Of a stretch of DNA of 64,000 nucleotides, positions 10,122 to 22,751 are shown piece after piece (within the stretch, counting starts at the first letter, position 1; the number at the start of each line of letters is the position of its first letter). This DNA comes from Notospermus geniculatus (lineage: Eukaryota > Nemertea > Pilidiophora > Heteronemertea > Lineidae): positions 746,707-810,706 of the forward strand of contig NMRB01000014.1 in NCBI GenBank assembly GCA_002633025.1, given 5' to 3'. A program made the translations under genes and the position numbers. Below the pieces are notes generated by a model, which had not been told where the DNA came from, did not search any database, and worked only from the letters and a program-made list of their open reading frames with translations.

Positions 10122-11046
10122 ACAGGCCATTAACGAGCTTATTAACGCGCGGGGTGTACGAAACCGATCCACATGGCGCTATGTCACCTGGTGATGTCTA
10201 CAAGGTTAAAGCGACAAGAGGTGCAGAGTGTCAACAAAATCGTAGTCAGTGGGAAGGGAAAATCGCCCATTTATTGCAAGTTCGAAGTGAAGTTAGGTTC
10301 TGGAAAACTGCTGATCGTCGGTAACGCGTCCATATTGCCAAACCCCATCCACGGGTCTCGCTGTTCCCGAAGCCTCCATATGGATTCGTGTGGCATCTCA
10401 TCGCCTTCGAAATGTTCAGTATGTATTGAATATTAACATTAATAACGAAGGTTTTATGTGGTATCAAAATTTAAGTAGTTAGCAGTGATCTTGCTGGTCG
10501 ATGATGTTCCTATAGATATGTGAATGGTGAATAAACGGTTCTGTATCGTTTTGAATTCACGATAGAGGAGACAATGACGGTAAAATCAACTTGTTTACGG
10601 CCAAAGTGATGTCAAAAAAGATGAATAAAGTACTAGTTCCTCCCCAATTTGTGACCTTCTTTTGCAGATGGTAGCAACCCTGAGTTGTCGATGAGATTTG
10701 AAGAAGGTGTCTATGTTTGGCTCATATACATATCTCATGAAAAATACCACAAAGAATGTTCTAACCTTGTATGTTTCATTGCAACATTTCGACTTGACAC
10801 TTGTTCGTACATTCACCTAGGTGAACACACGGTCCATGGACCATTTCGTTTTGATTAGTACCACTGAGTCAGCATACGTCATCTCATTATCTTATCATAA
10901 CCTTTATTGTGGTGCAGTTTTATTTTATTCGGTCTAACACTTCAGGAGATATTGAAGTTTGAAAAGTGGGATGTTAAAAATAACCTGACTTATCGATGAT
11001 CTGGAATTCCGATTACGCACCGCTTTATTTTGAACAGACATTGGCC

Positions 11047-11055
11047 TATTTATAT
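11047..11055 (+). promoter_or_regulatory. TATA-like element of gene A'
   Basis: TATTTATAT lies 54-62 bases before the ATG, at the position conserved in all four copies. Function is inferred from position. Confidence 0.3.
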
Positions 11056-11108
11056 GTACATGTATATACACAGAAGCCAGTGTGCCCTAGACCATGTGAG
11101 CGGCCACA

Positions 11109-13176
11109 ATGCTCCGTCAATGTTGGAATCGTCTTATTCAGATTCAAACTTGTCCAAGTCAGACTCTTTTAACACGCCATCTCGTTCAGCTTGCAAAGCG
11201 GCCATGGCTCCCAGGATCCGACGGCCAGAACTTCCCAGCCACACTTGGACAATTTCAAGAGAACTATCCATTTGTACACAACGTATCCGGATCCGGTAAT
11301 GATGGCGACATTAACAAACTTGGGAAGGAAATAAGGTCAGAGCTGGACCAGCTCATCCAGAAGTATGCAGCTGTTTTGATACGAGGGTTGCCTCTCCAGT
11401 CCTCCGCTGATTTTTCCCGTTTCTTCCTCTCTGTGGGGCTGGACGCCATGGATTACATTGGTGGAGCAGCAGCTAGGAGCCAAAAAGCTACAAAGGTCTT
11501 CACAGCGTCTGACGATGTGGCGGAAGTCTCATTGGAACCCCATAATGAGATGTCGTATACGAATAATTGGCCTCATTTGGTAGGTGTTTTCTTCATCGAT
11601 TGGTCACATTGCTTCAACTTACCTCTTAGACACCGGAGATCGGCCTGTTTCATGAAGTGACTTTAAGCTATGGTACCTTTAGCCAAATGGAAAATGCATT
11701 GAAGTTAATGGTACCATTAGTTTAAAGTTGCTTTATGAAACAGGCCCCTGAACATTACCTTAAATATTGACTTATCTGTTTGCCATTTAGATATTCTTCT
11801 TCTGCCTGACTGCCCCAAAACCTGGTTGTGGAGGGGAATCAACCATGACTGACGTCAGACAGCTACTCCCGGATATCTTCCCCGATGTTGTAGAGAAATT
11901 CAACCGTCTTGGTGTAAGGTATTCCAGACGGTTATTCGACAGGACGACGGTGAAACCCGACGAGCACTATGGAACATGGCAAGCGGTTAGTATCGCAGTT
12001 CAGGTCAAACTAAACGGTGCAAGGATATGGAACCAGCCAGATTATAATCGAGATGTATATATGAATACGTTTCCCCACATGACCGCCTTCTGTCATGCAA
12101 CTAGGCGATATACGTACTGTGCTTTAGTTGGAAACACACTGCTGAATGTTTCTGGCTTCTTTATGTCCCGGTGATGAATAGTCGCTATATGGTCCAGAAA
12201 CATAAGGAGTTCGACCAAGCCGGTGGTTGAATCAGGTTGATGTACGTTTTTCTTTACAGGGGACAATGTCAGAAACAAGAAAGCAAGCCGAAGAAAAGAT
12301 GGCAGAGAGGTGTGATGGTATGAGATGGGAGGAGGATGGATCTTTGTTGTTCTGGTCTCGTCGGCCTGCGATGAGGCCGCATTATAGGACAGGTGAGTGT
12401 GACAGGGTATTGTTATGCCCAACTCCCGCAGTTTCACACCGTTACCCACTACGTTACCAGCGCTCTGAAATTGCTTCAGTTGATGCGATCCTCAAAGTAT
12501 CACTAATAGACGGCGTTAGGTGTCCGATTCGGGGAATCCCCGCTTAGAATGTGCCGCGAGTATGAATACGTACATGTATACACATTTTGTAACGTAAGCC
12601 TATCTTAGCCAATCAGAAAGTGTGTAGTGTGTTACGGCGGCGTCGGTTAAACCTATGATGATGGCTTCTGATTGGATCCCTTGTCAAACGGCGCCGTCTA
12701 TTGATGATCCTTCACTTCTTGCGCCAATCATGCCAGTGTTGGTGGGTCTATAGGCCTACTAATGGCCAATTCTGTGGACGAGTGAAATTGCCTTAGTGCA
12801 TATTTGTTTGGCTGGTGAATAGGGTATCCGGTTTTATTCCTTTTACTCCAATATTTCAATTGTAGGTGAGATGCTTTGGTTTAATCAAGCCCACGTACTG
12901 CATTCGTCATTCCTGCAGTATCACCCTCTATTCGCCGCGAATTACCATAAAAACAAAGGAAGATACGCCTTTGAGACGTTCTATGGAGACGGTAGTCCAA
13001 TAGAAGACGATGTCATACAGCACATAAGGGACGTGACTTGGAGGCACACGGTGGGAGGACAGCTGAAGAAATCTGAAATACTTGTTTTAGATAACATGTT
13101 GATACAGCACGGAAGAATGAGCTTCACCTCTCCCAGAGTTTTGAATGTTGCTTTGGCTAAATATCAGGATATGTAG
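11109..13176 (+). CDS. Fe(II)/2-oxoglutarate oxygenase, TauD-like, copy A'
   Basis: Exons are 11109-11579, 11791-11985, 12260-12392 and 12866-13176, giving 369 aa and all intact. H145, E147, H348 and R357 are kept. The closest relative is copy A (shared SLEPHNEMSYTNNWPHL, GVRYSRR, exon 4 ending KYQDM). It differs from A at scattered residues such as YPFVHN in exon 1 and QHIRD in exon 4. Intron 1 holds the shared palindromic MITE; intron 2 lacks the MITE of copy A. Substrate specificity cannot be inferred, but near-identity of the active-site motifs suggests the same reaction as copy A. Confidence 0.88.
11642..11746. repeat. Palindromic MITE in intron 1 of copy A'
   Basis: Same family and site as in copies A and B (GGCCTGTTTCATAAAG ... 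CTTTATGAAACAGGCC). Confidence 0.75.
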
Positions 13177-13528
13177 GCCTACATATAAGTATTTCTGTTT
13201 TTAACCGAATCGGTTAAAAACACGTCTCAATCCACGGGCATGATCACATACTCTTGCATCGACCAGCATCAGCATCATCCACGATGTTTCAACTTTACTG
13301 CATTAATCCACTGTCCGATAGAATCAGATTTCTGATGACTTCCATCTTTTGTCTATGCTCTACTATGGGATGGGACAACGGCAGATACGACGATTTCTTT
13401 CGCAACAAATAGCGTGTTCGTTTACTCACTTGGGCCTCCCCGGAGCAAATGTTTTAGCGGCTGAATCGCATGCTCAATAAAGCCCATTCCTCACTCTCGA
13501 CTAAGTTCGCACCACGTGATCAGGCAAA

Positions 13529-13660
13529 ATGGCGGCCAACATTGGCACTGGCACACCAGCAGACGACATGGACGACCAGAAGATGAACGTCGCCCTGGCA
13601 TGCCTGGTAGCCATCCTCACTGTCTGTATCTATAGTTGCATCCCGGGAGTTGCATGCTGA
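13529..13660 (+). CDS. Conserved 43-codon small ORF, second identical copy
   Basis: The predicted product is identical to that at 4990-5121: acidic PADDMDD followed by the hydrophobic VALACLVAILTVCIYSC. The CACGTG motif precedes it and the start context is again CAAAATGG. It lies between gene A' and gene B', matching the place of the first copy between A and B. No family is recognised. Identity may reflect recent duplication rather than selection. Confidence 0.35.
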   Translation: MAANIGTGTPADDMDDQKMNVALACLVAILTVCIYSCIPGVAC

Positions 13661-13675
13661 CCATTAATTCAATTT

Positions 13676-14640
13676 GCGTAAAAATGGCGGATTCGGCACG
13701 TTCGACACCATTTGGTCGAAAGGTATGATGGGATACTTCCCCGACTAACCACCTCGGCGAGGTGTCTAAAAGGTTAAAGCGACAAGAGATGCAGAGTGTG
13801 TCAACAAAATCGTAGTCAGTAGGAAGGGAAAGTCGCCCATTTATTGCAAGGTCGACGTGAGGTTAGGTTCTGGAAAACTGCTGATGGTTGGTAACGCGTC
13901 CACCAAACCCCATCCTCGCTGATCTTGATACCTCCCTAAAACGTGCTGTTCCCGAAGCCTCCATGCATTCGTGTGGCATCTCATCGCCTTCGAAATGTTC
14001 AGTATGTATTGTTAACATTAATAACGAAGGTTTTATGAGGTATCAAAATTTAAGTAGTTAGCCGTGATCTTGCTGGTCGATGATGTTCCTATATGTGAAT
14101 GTTCATATATGTGTATCGTTTCGAATGTTCACGATAGACGAGACAATGACGGTAAAGTCAACTTGTTTGCGGCCAAAGTGATGTCAAAAAAATGAATAAA
14201 GTACTAATTCCTCCCCAATTTGTGACCTTCTTTTGCAGATGGTGGCAACCCTGAGTTGTCGATGAGATTTGAAGAAGGTGTCTATGTTTGGCTCATACAT
14301 ATCTCATGAAAAATACCACAAAGAATGTTCTAACCTTGTATGTTTCATTGCAACATTTCGACTTGACACTTGTTATTCGTTCTACTGGTACATTCACCTA
14401 GTAGTTATCTTATCATAACCTTTATTGTGGCGCAGTTTTATTTTATTCGGTCTAACACTTCAGGAGATATTGAAGTTTGAAAAGTGGGATGTTTTTTTAG
14501 AAATAACCTGACTTATCGATATGATCTGGAATTCCGATTACGCATTATTCCGCTTTATTTTGAACACACATTGGCCTATATATATATGTACATGTATATA
14601 CACAGAAGCCAGTGTGCCCTAGACCTTCTGAGCAGCCACA
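13676..14640 (+). repeat. Conserved upstream cassette, unit B'
   Basis: This is the short B-type cassette, beginning with a second ATGGCGGATTCGGCACG (13684). It lacks the 639-862 type MITE and about 100 bases near 14400 that the other units keep. No gene beyond the short open frames described for unit B. Confidence 0.45.
14577..14587 (+). promoter_or_regulatory. TATA-like element of gene B'
   Basis: This is the longest TATATATATAT run of the four copies, 54-64 bases before the ATG. The inference is positional. Confidence 0.35.
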
Positions 14641-16609
14641 ATGCTCCGTCAATGTTGGAATCGTCTTATTCAGATTCAAACTTGTCCAAGTCAGACTCTT
14701 TTAACACGCCATCTCGTTCAGCTTGCAAAGCGGCCATGGCTCCCAGGATCCGACGGCCAGAACTTCCCAGCCACACTTGGGCAATTTCAAGAGAACTATC
14801 CATTCGTATACAATGTATCTGGATCCGGTAATGATGGCGACATTAACAAACTTGGGAAGGAAATAAGGTCAGAGCTGGACCAGCTCATCCAAAAGTATGC
14901 AGCTGTTTTGATACGAGGGTTGCCTCTCCAGTCCGCCGCTGATTTTTCCCGTTTCTTCCTCTCTTTGGGGCTGGACGCCATGGATTACATTGGTGGAGCA
15001 GCAACTAGGAGCCAAAAAGCTACAAAGGTATTCACAGCGTCTGACGATGTGGCGGAAGTCTCAATCGAACCCCATAATGAGATGTCGTATGCTAATGATT
15101 GGCCTCATTTGGTAGGTGTTCAACAAAACTTTAAAAAAATTAGAAATATGTTCAGTCGCTGCTGTGGTCGCAAGGCCGGTCGCCTAGACAATCGCACGAA
15201 AAATCGCAAGTGTGCGCCGCCCTTTAGAAGATCGGGGCCACATTTGGTAGGTCACCTGAACATTTCCCTTGACTTATCTGTTTGCCATTTAGATATTCTT
15301 CTTCTGCCTGACTGCCCCAAAACCTGGTTGTGGAGGGGAATCAACCATGACTGACGTCAGACAGCTACTCCCGGATATCTTCCCCGATGTTGTGGAGAAA
15401 TTCAACCGTCTTGGCATAAACTATTCCAGACGGTTGTTCGACAGGAACACGGTGAAACCCCACGAGCACTATGGGACATGGCAAGCGGTTGGTAGGCCTA
15501 TCGCAGTTCAGGTCCGCTGAAAAACTCTGCTTCGTCAAAATGACGAACTTGTATCTCAAACAAATCTAACAAGGTTCGTCCAAATGACGAACCGTGGATT
15601 GTCATTTCGACGAATTAGATACTCAGTTTGGTGATAAATGGAAAACGAACCTAAGTTCGTCATTTTGACGAAGCAGAGTTTTTCAGTGCAAACTGCATGT
15701 TTTAGGACACCATGGCCCCAAACGGTGCAAGGAGATGGAACCATCAAGCTTATGCGGGTGATCCACCGATTTTACGACAAGTTTACGATCACCCACATTA
15801 GGCCGTACCTTGTGCCTAAGTTAAAGTGGGAAACCCGTGGTATTAACCAGACCACAATATGTTCCTGAAGCCACTTGGTCAATCCAAGGGAGATTTGCTG
15901 AAAGTTTCTGGTTTCTTTATGTACCAGGGATGGAATGTTGTTGTGGTCTCGATACAAAAGGAGTTCGACGAAGCCGGTGGTTGATTCAGGTTGGCGTTTA
16001 TTTTCCTTTACAGGGGACAATGTCAGAAACAAGAAAGGAAGCCGAAGAAAAGATGGCAGAGAGGTGTGATGGTATGAGATGGGAGGAGGATGGATCTTTG
16101 CTGTTCTGGTCTCGTCGGCCTGCGATGAGGCCGCATTATAGGACAGGTGAGTGTACATAGAGAATGGTCATTTCGATCTAGGGGAATGAGAGGATGGTCA
16201 GTGTCTACTGTATGTGCACATCTTGTTCAGCTTTGGTGCACACTAGGGTCTACTCTCCGTCCGGTTTCACTCCTTTTTGCAATATTTCAATATTGTAGGT
16301 GAGATGCTCTGGTTTAATCAAGCCCATAGTATGCACTCGTCATTCATGCAGTATCACCCTCTATTCGCCGCGAACTACCATAAGAACAAAGGAAGACACG
16401 TATATGAGACTTTCTATGGAGACGGTAGTCCAATAGAAGACGATGTCATACAGCACCTAAGGGACGTGACTTGGAGGCACACGGTGGGAGGACAGCTGAA
16501 GAAATCTGAAATACTTGTTTTAGATAACATGTTGATACAGCACGGAAGAATGAGCTTCACCTCTCCCAGAGTTTTGAATGTTGCTTTGGCTAAATATCAT
16601 GATATGTAG
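14641..16609 (+). CDS. Fe(II)/2-oxoglutarate oxygenase, TauD-like, copy B'
   Basis: Exons are 14641-15111, 15293-15487, 16014-16146 and 16299-16609, giving 369 aa and intact. The triad H145/E147/H348 and R357 are kept. The exon 2 donor region reads GCG|GTTGGT with extra bases (AGGCCT) just after it. Intron 1 differs from the other copies: the shared palindromic MITE is missing and about 150 bases of other sequence take its place. Exon 2 has KPHEHYG where the others have KPDEHYG. Exon 4 starts like exon 4a of copy B (SMHSSFMQYHPLF) and ends like exon 4b (KYHDM), as if the two had recombined. Confidence 0.87.
15515..15688. repeat. MITE in intron 2 of copy B'
   Basis: The left arm CTCTGCTTCGTCAAAATGAC is exactly mirrored by GTCATTTTGACGAAGCAGAG on the right, with outer ends CTGAAAAA and TTTTTCAG. 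It is the best-preserved member of the family also seen at 7068 and, more diverged, at 2871. Confidence 0.75.
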
Positions 16610-16860
16610 GCCTACATGTAAGTATTTCTGTTCGGTTAAAAAACACGTCTCAATCCACGGCATGGTCATCTACTCTTGATCGACGAGCATCAGCATCATC
16701 CAAGATGTTTCACCTACCGGTATATCTACTTACTGCATTAATCCACTGTCCGATAGAGTCAGATTTCGGATCACTTCCATCTGGTGTCCAAACTCTACTA
16801 AATACTCTACTAAATGTATATGGGATGGGACAACCGCATACGACGATTTCTTTTGCAACA

Positions 16861-18520
16861 AATTGTGCTTTAGTCAGACGAGGAGCAGGACATTCCGTGG
16901 AGGAGTCTTCGGCTTACATATCACGTACTATGAGCCAACGTTGTAACTGTTTGAAAAATGCTGGCGACGACTAGTTTATCGCCTCAGTTAAGTCTCAGAA
17001 TAGATCCCCTTTTATTTGTAAGGTGAGAAGAAAACTGCAGATTGCCACGAAATCTACATCAGGCTATACGACACTTTCTCCTCTGATCCGGGATCTGCCG
17101 GCAACCGGCAGTGAAACGGATGATGTAGCAATTTATTTCTGTGACATTCTCACCAATCGGCCGAATCAGGAACACTGACTTCCGTCACGAATAATGCTTT
17201 CCATCAATTTCCTCGTCGCTATGTGTCAATAACGAGCTTAATGAGCCGCGGGGTGTACGAAACCGATCCACATGGCGCTATGTCACCTGGTGATGTCTAC
17301 AAGGTTAAAGCGACAAGAGGTGCAGAGTGTGTCAACAAAATCGTAGTCAGGAAGGGAAAATCGCCCGTTCGTTACACAAATGTGAGAGAGAGAAAATGGC
17401 TAGGTTATGGAAAGCTGCTGATCGTCGGTGACCTGTCAATGTTGTCAAATCCCATCGACAGGGACTCCCCGATCTTGGTGTCGCCATTAAGCCTGAGGCC
17501 TTCCATCGAAATGTTCACTATCTAATATCATGAATTCATGCTATTATGTATATTAATTTAACAATTATGAAGGTTTTATAGGTTTTATCAAAATTTAAAG
17601 TCTTATGTGCACCACATATTTTCAGCTTTGTACAGCATTCAGACAGAACTGCTTTTTCTGTTTGTTTCATGAAATTATGTTTAGTAGTAAGCGAGATATC
17701 AAGGATTTTGTCAGTCAAAGTCATTGGGCCGAAAACCGTACTGTGAACGACTTCAACAATGTAAATATGCTAATTTATTCGTGACATAATGCTAGGGAAA
17801 AAGTCATTCCAATTTGACCGACCGAGTACGCTGGATGCATGGCTTCTGCATGATAATTGCATTTTGTTGAATTTCCCATCACATACATTGCTTAATTTGG
17901 CTACTAGGCCGCTCTAATCAGGGAAATGACATGTTCATTATGTAAATTCCCTAGTGTGACGTCACTTAATGATGCATTCTGATTTTAGCTGAGTCATTCA
18001 CAAAATCAACAACAATTTTCTACCGGTTAGAATTTTTTCACGAAATAAAAAGCTTTTTCATTGTAATTCTGTGCCAAATGATTATACAAGCTGCAAAAAA
18101 GGTGCATGTAGGTCTTTAAGTACTAGTAGTCCGCAGTGATCCTGCTGGTCGAAAATGTTCCTATAGACATGTGAATGGTGAATAACTGTTCTGTATCGTA
18201 TTCACGATAGACGAGACAATGACGGTAAATCAACTTGTTTACAGCCAATGTGATGTCAAAAATGGCGAATAAAGTACTAAACTTTCTCCCCAATTTGTGA
18301 ATGGGTTTAATAATTAGGCCTACAATAAAAACCATTGAGTGCTGCTACCACTTCAAACAGGCGCCTGGTATTGCTTGCTTACCACCTTTTATGAACTGTA
18401 GTGGATTTATGAACTGTAGTGGATTTATGAACTGTAGTGGATCTAGGATGTTAACTTGATTGAACCCCTTCTTTTCAGATGATTGCAACGTTGAGTTGTC
18501 GATGATTTGAAGAAGGTGTC
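16861..18520 (+). repeat. Orphan fifth upstream cassette without an oxygenase gene
   Basis: Cassette sequence resumes after copy B': CTTCGGCTTACAT near 16907, GTGTACGAAACCGATCCACA near 17253, the KVKATRGAECVNKIVV frame near 17300, and the TTCTTTTCAG site before 18480. About 600 bases of unrelated AT-rich sequence (17526-18120) interrupt it. No TauD-type exon follows. It is either the array's right edge or the remnant of a lost fifth gene. Confidence 0.6.
18388..18441. repeat. 18-bp tandem repeat, three copies
   Basis: TTTATGAACTGTAGTGGA is repeated three times head to tail without change. Confidence 0.95.
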
Positions 18521-18541
18521 TAAATTAGTACCTGTTTCGGG

Positions 18542-21500
18542 TGGCAGATGACTGTAACAGACTCATTAACACCAATTAACAAAACAAATTATTCGTATCC
18601 TATCCAATAGGAGACAATAATCAGTTTTCCTGCCCCTGGGTTTGATAGTTTGGAGAGAGCCAATTACCCAAATTACTTCGGCGTGTCTCCGATGTACATT
18701 TCATTATCAACCACGTAAGAGTGCTCTTCCCGTAAGAACATCTGAAAAACCTCAGTGCATGAGTGCATACTTCCATAGTATTTTGTACAGGCAAGTCCAG
18801 CCATCTTAGGTAGCAACGACTTCGAACTAATGAAGATTATACTAATGATTACACCCCTGAGTTCACATGGCAATGATAAAAGGTAATATCTCTCCCAGGA
18901 AGGGTTTCATGGCTGGTTAACTTCGGGAGTGATCGGCGACGAGGTTTCACCCGATACTGCGGAAGGAAGACCCGTCTGTCAGCGTTAGACCGCCGCAACA
19001 AGGGTCCAGAGTCTCCGGCTCGGAAGTCATGAACGCGAGCGGGCTATCTTTGATGTGCTTTCCTAAGTACAATCGGGAGGAAAAGATGTTTTCTATTTCA
19101 TTATAGTGAAATTAATATCACACTCTTTTCTTTACAAGGAGTCACCAAGCCTTTGTTCCATTGATGTTGACTTACCCACCATTGCTTCATTCAGGAATAC
19201 TCCCCTAAACGCCAAACATTCATATTCATCAAATACAAGGCTGTCAGCTTGCTTATGAGGCTGATGATTTTGATACAAGGAAATCCGACCATTGCAGTCG
19301 CACCCAAGTCTAGAATGGGAATAGACGGCAACTTTCCTTGACAGTGCATGTTTTCTATGGGGTTTTTCCAGCATTACGTAATATCGTTTGAAGTCCGGAA
19401 TAAGTCAGATATCCACGTCAAGACTGTTTTTAACCGGAACATGTCCAGTTGCCACCTGACCAGTCCAGCAAATGCTCGCCGAACTTATTATAAAAATACG
19501 ACTGCCGCAGCTGTCCTTTCCTGTTTCCGCTCATTTGTACCTGCTTGTTATGTCCAGAATCCATCCAATAAAAACTAAACAACATAGAAACCGTTGTATG
19601 TCAAGGAGCCGTCGAAACGTTGGCTTTTCCTTTCAGTCCCATGCGGCCAATCGATCAATCGGAACTCTTCACTTAGTGGAGGAGGTAAATTGCAGCCAAC
19701 TGGCATGTAGGTTTCGAAAAAAGCATGGCTTGCCTCTTACTTCTTTGAATCTCTGCTTGTAGCTGAAAAACCTGATGGCAGTGCTGATTTGGATGAGATG
19801 CGGTGATTTAAATTGTGCAAAGTACACGTGGTACCCTAATGACGTTCTCGCATCTTATACGTCCGAGTGTGTATAATTCAACTTGATACATGATGGAACA
19901 ACCTAGGTCTCAGAACCCGGCAACATAAGTCGGTGACAACAACTGACCAGTTATCCCGGTGTGGACCATAACCAACTCCAGTGCGTTGCGGCATAATAAC
20001 TAACCTTGGGTCCCAGTTATCATAACTGGTCGTTAATCGAACCATTCCTTGCTGATATACCGACTCCGCATGCCAAGCTGGCGTCATAAAGTGGTCTTCT
20101 GGGGCTAATGTGTCATCCGATGACCACGAGGTGACTGACCGATGCGATGAACGTTAACAACTGCCAGGATATTGGACTTTTTTTATGTTTGACGAAGGTC
20201 CAAGCACGTGTGTTCGGCATCTTCTCATTTCCTGCGAACATTTTATTTAATTGTCCTCGGCCACCTTTACATCCCGATGTACAACACCTTCATTTTTGTC
20301 ATATTTTCAATTACAAGCACCGGTTGACCACGGCTTAGGGACGCTTCTTTCAATTCACGATCTCACAGCTGCAGGAAATCAGTGCGTAATATGGACGAAT
20401 ATTGGTAACTTACCTGTAGGCCAACAAGTCAAGGCACGAAAGAAAAATATCAAACGTCAAAACTCGACGTAAAGCTTTGATATAAGTAAATCCTGAAAAC
20501 ACACAGACGCCAGACGATTGATACGACCATCAACACAAACCACAGTAACGGCTAATCTTCTGTATATGAAATGAAATTATTGCATATATCAAACCTATTG
20601 GGGGATGAAATTGCTTGCTTTACTGTCATACAAAGTCAGTCAACCCGTTGCATTCTGCAGAAATTATTCCCATATCGGCTCTAGGTTATGATTTTTACAA
20701 AAGGGAATCTGATATATTGAAATTTCTCTCTTTGATGGTGAGGTTTTTTCGCCTGCAGAGATGACACGTGTTATTTGGTCTTTTACGTGATCATCTACCT
20801 TTGTACCTGTACTTACTTTTGCCAATAATGCCGTCTGGAATCAGTAACTGATATAGACAGCTCCGGTCCGAAGTAATAATATGAAATCCCTCATTATCAT
20901 CATCAAATATCAAGCAATCTATCGTAGGACACATCAAATTAGGTCAGGAATCAAAGCCCAAACATTCTCTTAAAACCAAGAAGTATTTCATCAGTCACTT
21001 CATAAACTGGCAGTAGTCAAGGTTTTTGTGTTGAAAATATCGCCCAACCGCCAGAAGGCAAATCGGAAGTGACGTCGTATCGAAGTCAAAGTGGCATTTC
21101 CAAGGGAATCTCATCACAAAACCCAGTGTCATCGCTGTTTTTTTAATGGTAAGGAATCTGTGAGGGACCCGAGGCTGGGCCGCAACCTCTGTTATTTCAT
21201 TATGATTACTTCCTTTGTTTTAAGACGCATTTGCATCTTTCTTATGATGTAGTTTGTTATGATGCGGCATCAATTTGTCAATGCGGATAGATTTTTAATG
21301 AGATAATAGATCAAATAAAGCAGCATTGTATTGGAAGAAGTTTCAATGATACTGGAGGTACTGTGGCATCGATGAATTTTTCTTCTTGGAAATCTCGAGG
21401 ACCACATACAGAATGAGCAGTGGTTTGGACAGAAAAACGCCACCGGACACCGATTTGTAATCGGTTCATGCAAAGGGGACTGTGCTAGATCGTCGGGATG

Positions 21501-22228
21501 GACATTTAATTGATATATTGATAGGGTTCTTATCGGCGCTTAATTGACCATGTTTGTAGTCTTCCTGTGTCGCTGGTCGCTAAGCTCAGGTATAAACTTG
21601 ATAATTGAAAGGAGGAAACGAGATGGACTCATTACGTAGCATGGATCATTGCTGGTGAAACTCTGTCGATCCTCGGAGCAATACCATCCTTCGCCCAGCC
21701 TCAAGACATTTGTGTATATTTCCAAAACTGCACGATCTGAGCGGAAGATAGACAGACAACAACTGCCGTCACAGCGAGGGTTTCCTCAAAGTTGCATTCG
21801 CCGCTTATTAGTACATGTACTTGTTACCGGTGTAAAATGTCATGTACGCGCACTTCCTTTCCCTTATGATTAGGTCAGGACTACTGCAGTGGTAACATGA
21901 ACTTCATAATACCTAGTTATAGGTGTGTGCAAAAATAGATAAGCGAGCGACAGCCATGCGAGATTCGCTTACCCGCTTCAGTCATGCAATAATTCGAGTT
22001 GTAATGTCGCCTTCTCATGAGGCAACACACAAAAAAGGACAACAACGCAAGCTCGTGAATTTTCTTACCGTAAGCATGGTATCGTGCGGGATCAGATGTT
22101 TTATGACCTTTAGCTATAAACAGGCTGAAAGAATTTAACATCTTGGATCAATATGTAGCTGGCACACTCCTTGAAACTGTGGTTGTAGCCAAAAGAAGGT
22201 ACGGTATCAGCGATGTCAGCGTCATTTC
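18542..22228. other. Intergenic region, no supported gene
   Basis: Only short open frames are present, none with recognisable protein motifs or good splice context. An imperfect inverted repeat around ACTGACCAGTTAT and ATAACTGGTCGT is seen at about 19945-20035. Confidence 0.6.
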
Positions 22229-22503
22229 CAGGCCCGGATCCAGGGGGGGGGCACATGGGGCATGTGCCCCCCCCCCTATTTTTTGAGGGGCAATGATTTT
22301 TTTACTGCATTTTTTGAAAATCATCTATTATTTCATGTCTAAGATGCTGGGAAATCGCATCTCAGAGCTTTGATTTTTTCAAATTTTCCCGGGGGAGGCC
22401 CCCCGGACCCCCCTTCATGTGCGCGGACCTGCGGTAAGCGCCAACTGAGGGCTTGCCCTCAGGGTTGTGCCCCCCGTATTTCTAAACCCTGGATCCGGCC
22501 CTG
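22229..22503. mobile_element. MITE with CAGGGCCGGATCCAG-type ends
   Basis: The left end CAGGCCCGGATCCAGGG and right end CCCTGGATCCGGCCCTG are inverted repeats. ATTTC flanks both sides (22224-22228 and 22504-22508) as a target-site duplication. The interior contains a G8/C10 hairpin around GCACATGGGGCATGTGC. There is no transposase. Ends of this type are, to my knowledge, widespread in animal non-autonomous DNA elements. Confidence 0.75.
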
Positions 22504-22751
22504 ATTTCGACAAACAATAGCACCTTGATTCATCCAATATTTACAATTAACCATTAAGAAGCCTTCGTCAAATTTAGAACTTACCATGGCGTAAAGAACA
22601 TTCAGGCAAAAAGTGAATGATACGAGGCAGGCAAATCACGAAGCCATTCCTCGTGATTGTTACAAGATGGAATGAAATCAGTGTCGTGAAAAAATATCTG
22701 GTGACATTTTAAAAGTGGCATTACTTTAAGACAAATCAGTTAACAGTCTGA

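Larger units (their letters stand above)
9571..11108 (+). repeat. Conserved upstream cassette, unit A'
   Basis: The cassette is like that of unit A, including the inverted-repeat element at 9894-10121 and the TTCTTTTGCAG site before 10668. The frame around 10225-10330 reads NKIVVSGKGKSPIYCKF and then GSGKLLIVGNAS. That looks protein-like, but no family is recognised. Confidence 0.45.
9571..16860 (+). repeat. Second A'-B' dimer of the oxygenase array
   Basis: This block repeats the first dimer in the same orientation. The start codons of A and A' are 9309 bases apart; those of B and B' are 8474 bases apart. The shorter spacing is explained mainly by the absence of the extra 3' half of gene B and of the copy B-specific MITE. 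There are no Ns inside the array. Confidence 0.7.

Noticed and set aside
1800-16609. Bacterial origin of the TauD-type cluster
   Set aside because: All copies have ordinary spliceosomal introns and intronic MITEs, and the family is known in eukaryotes; there is no sign of recent transfer.
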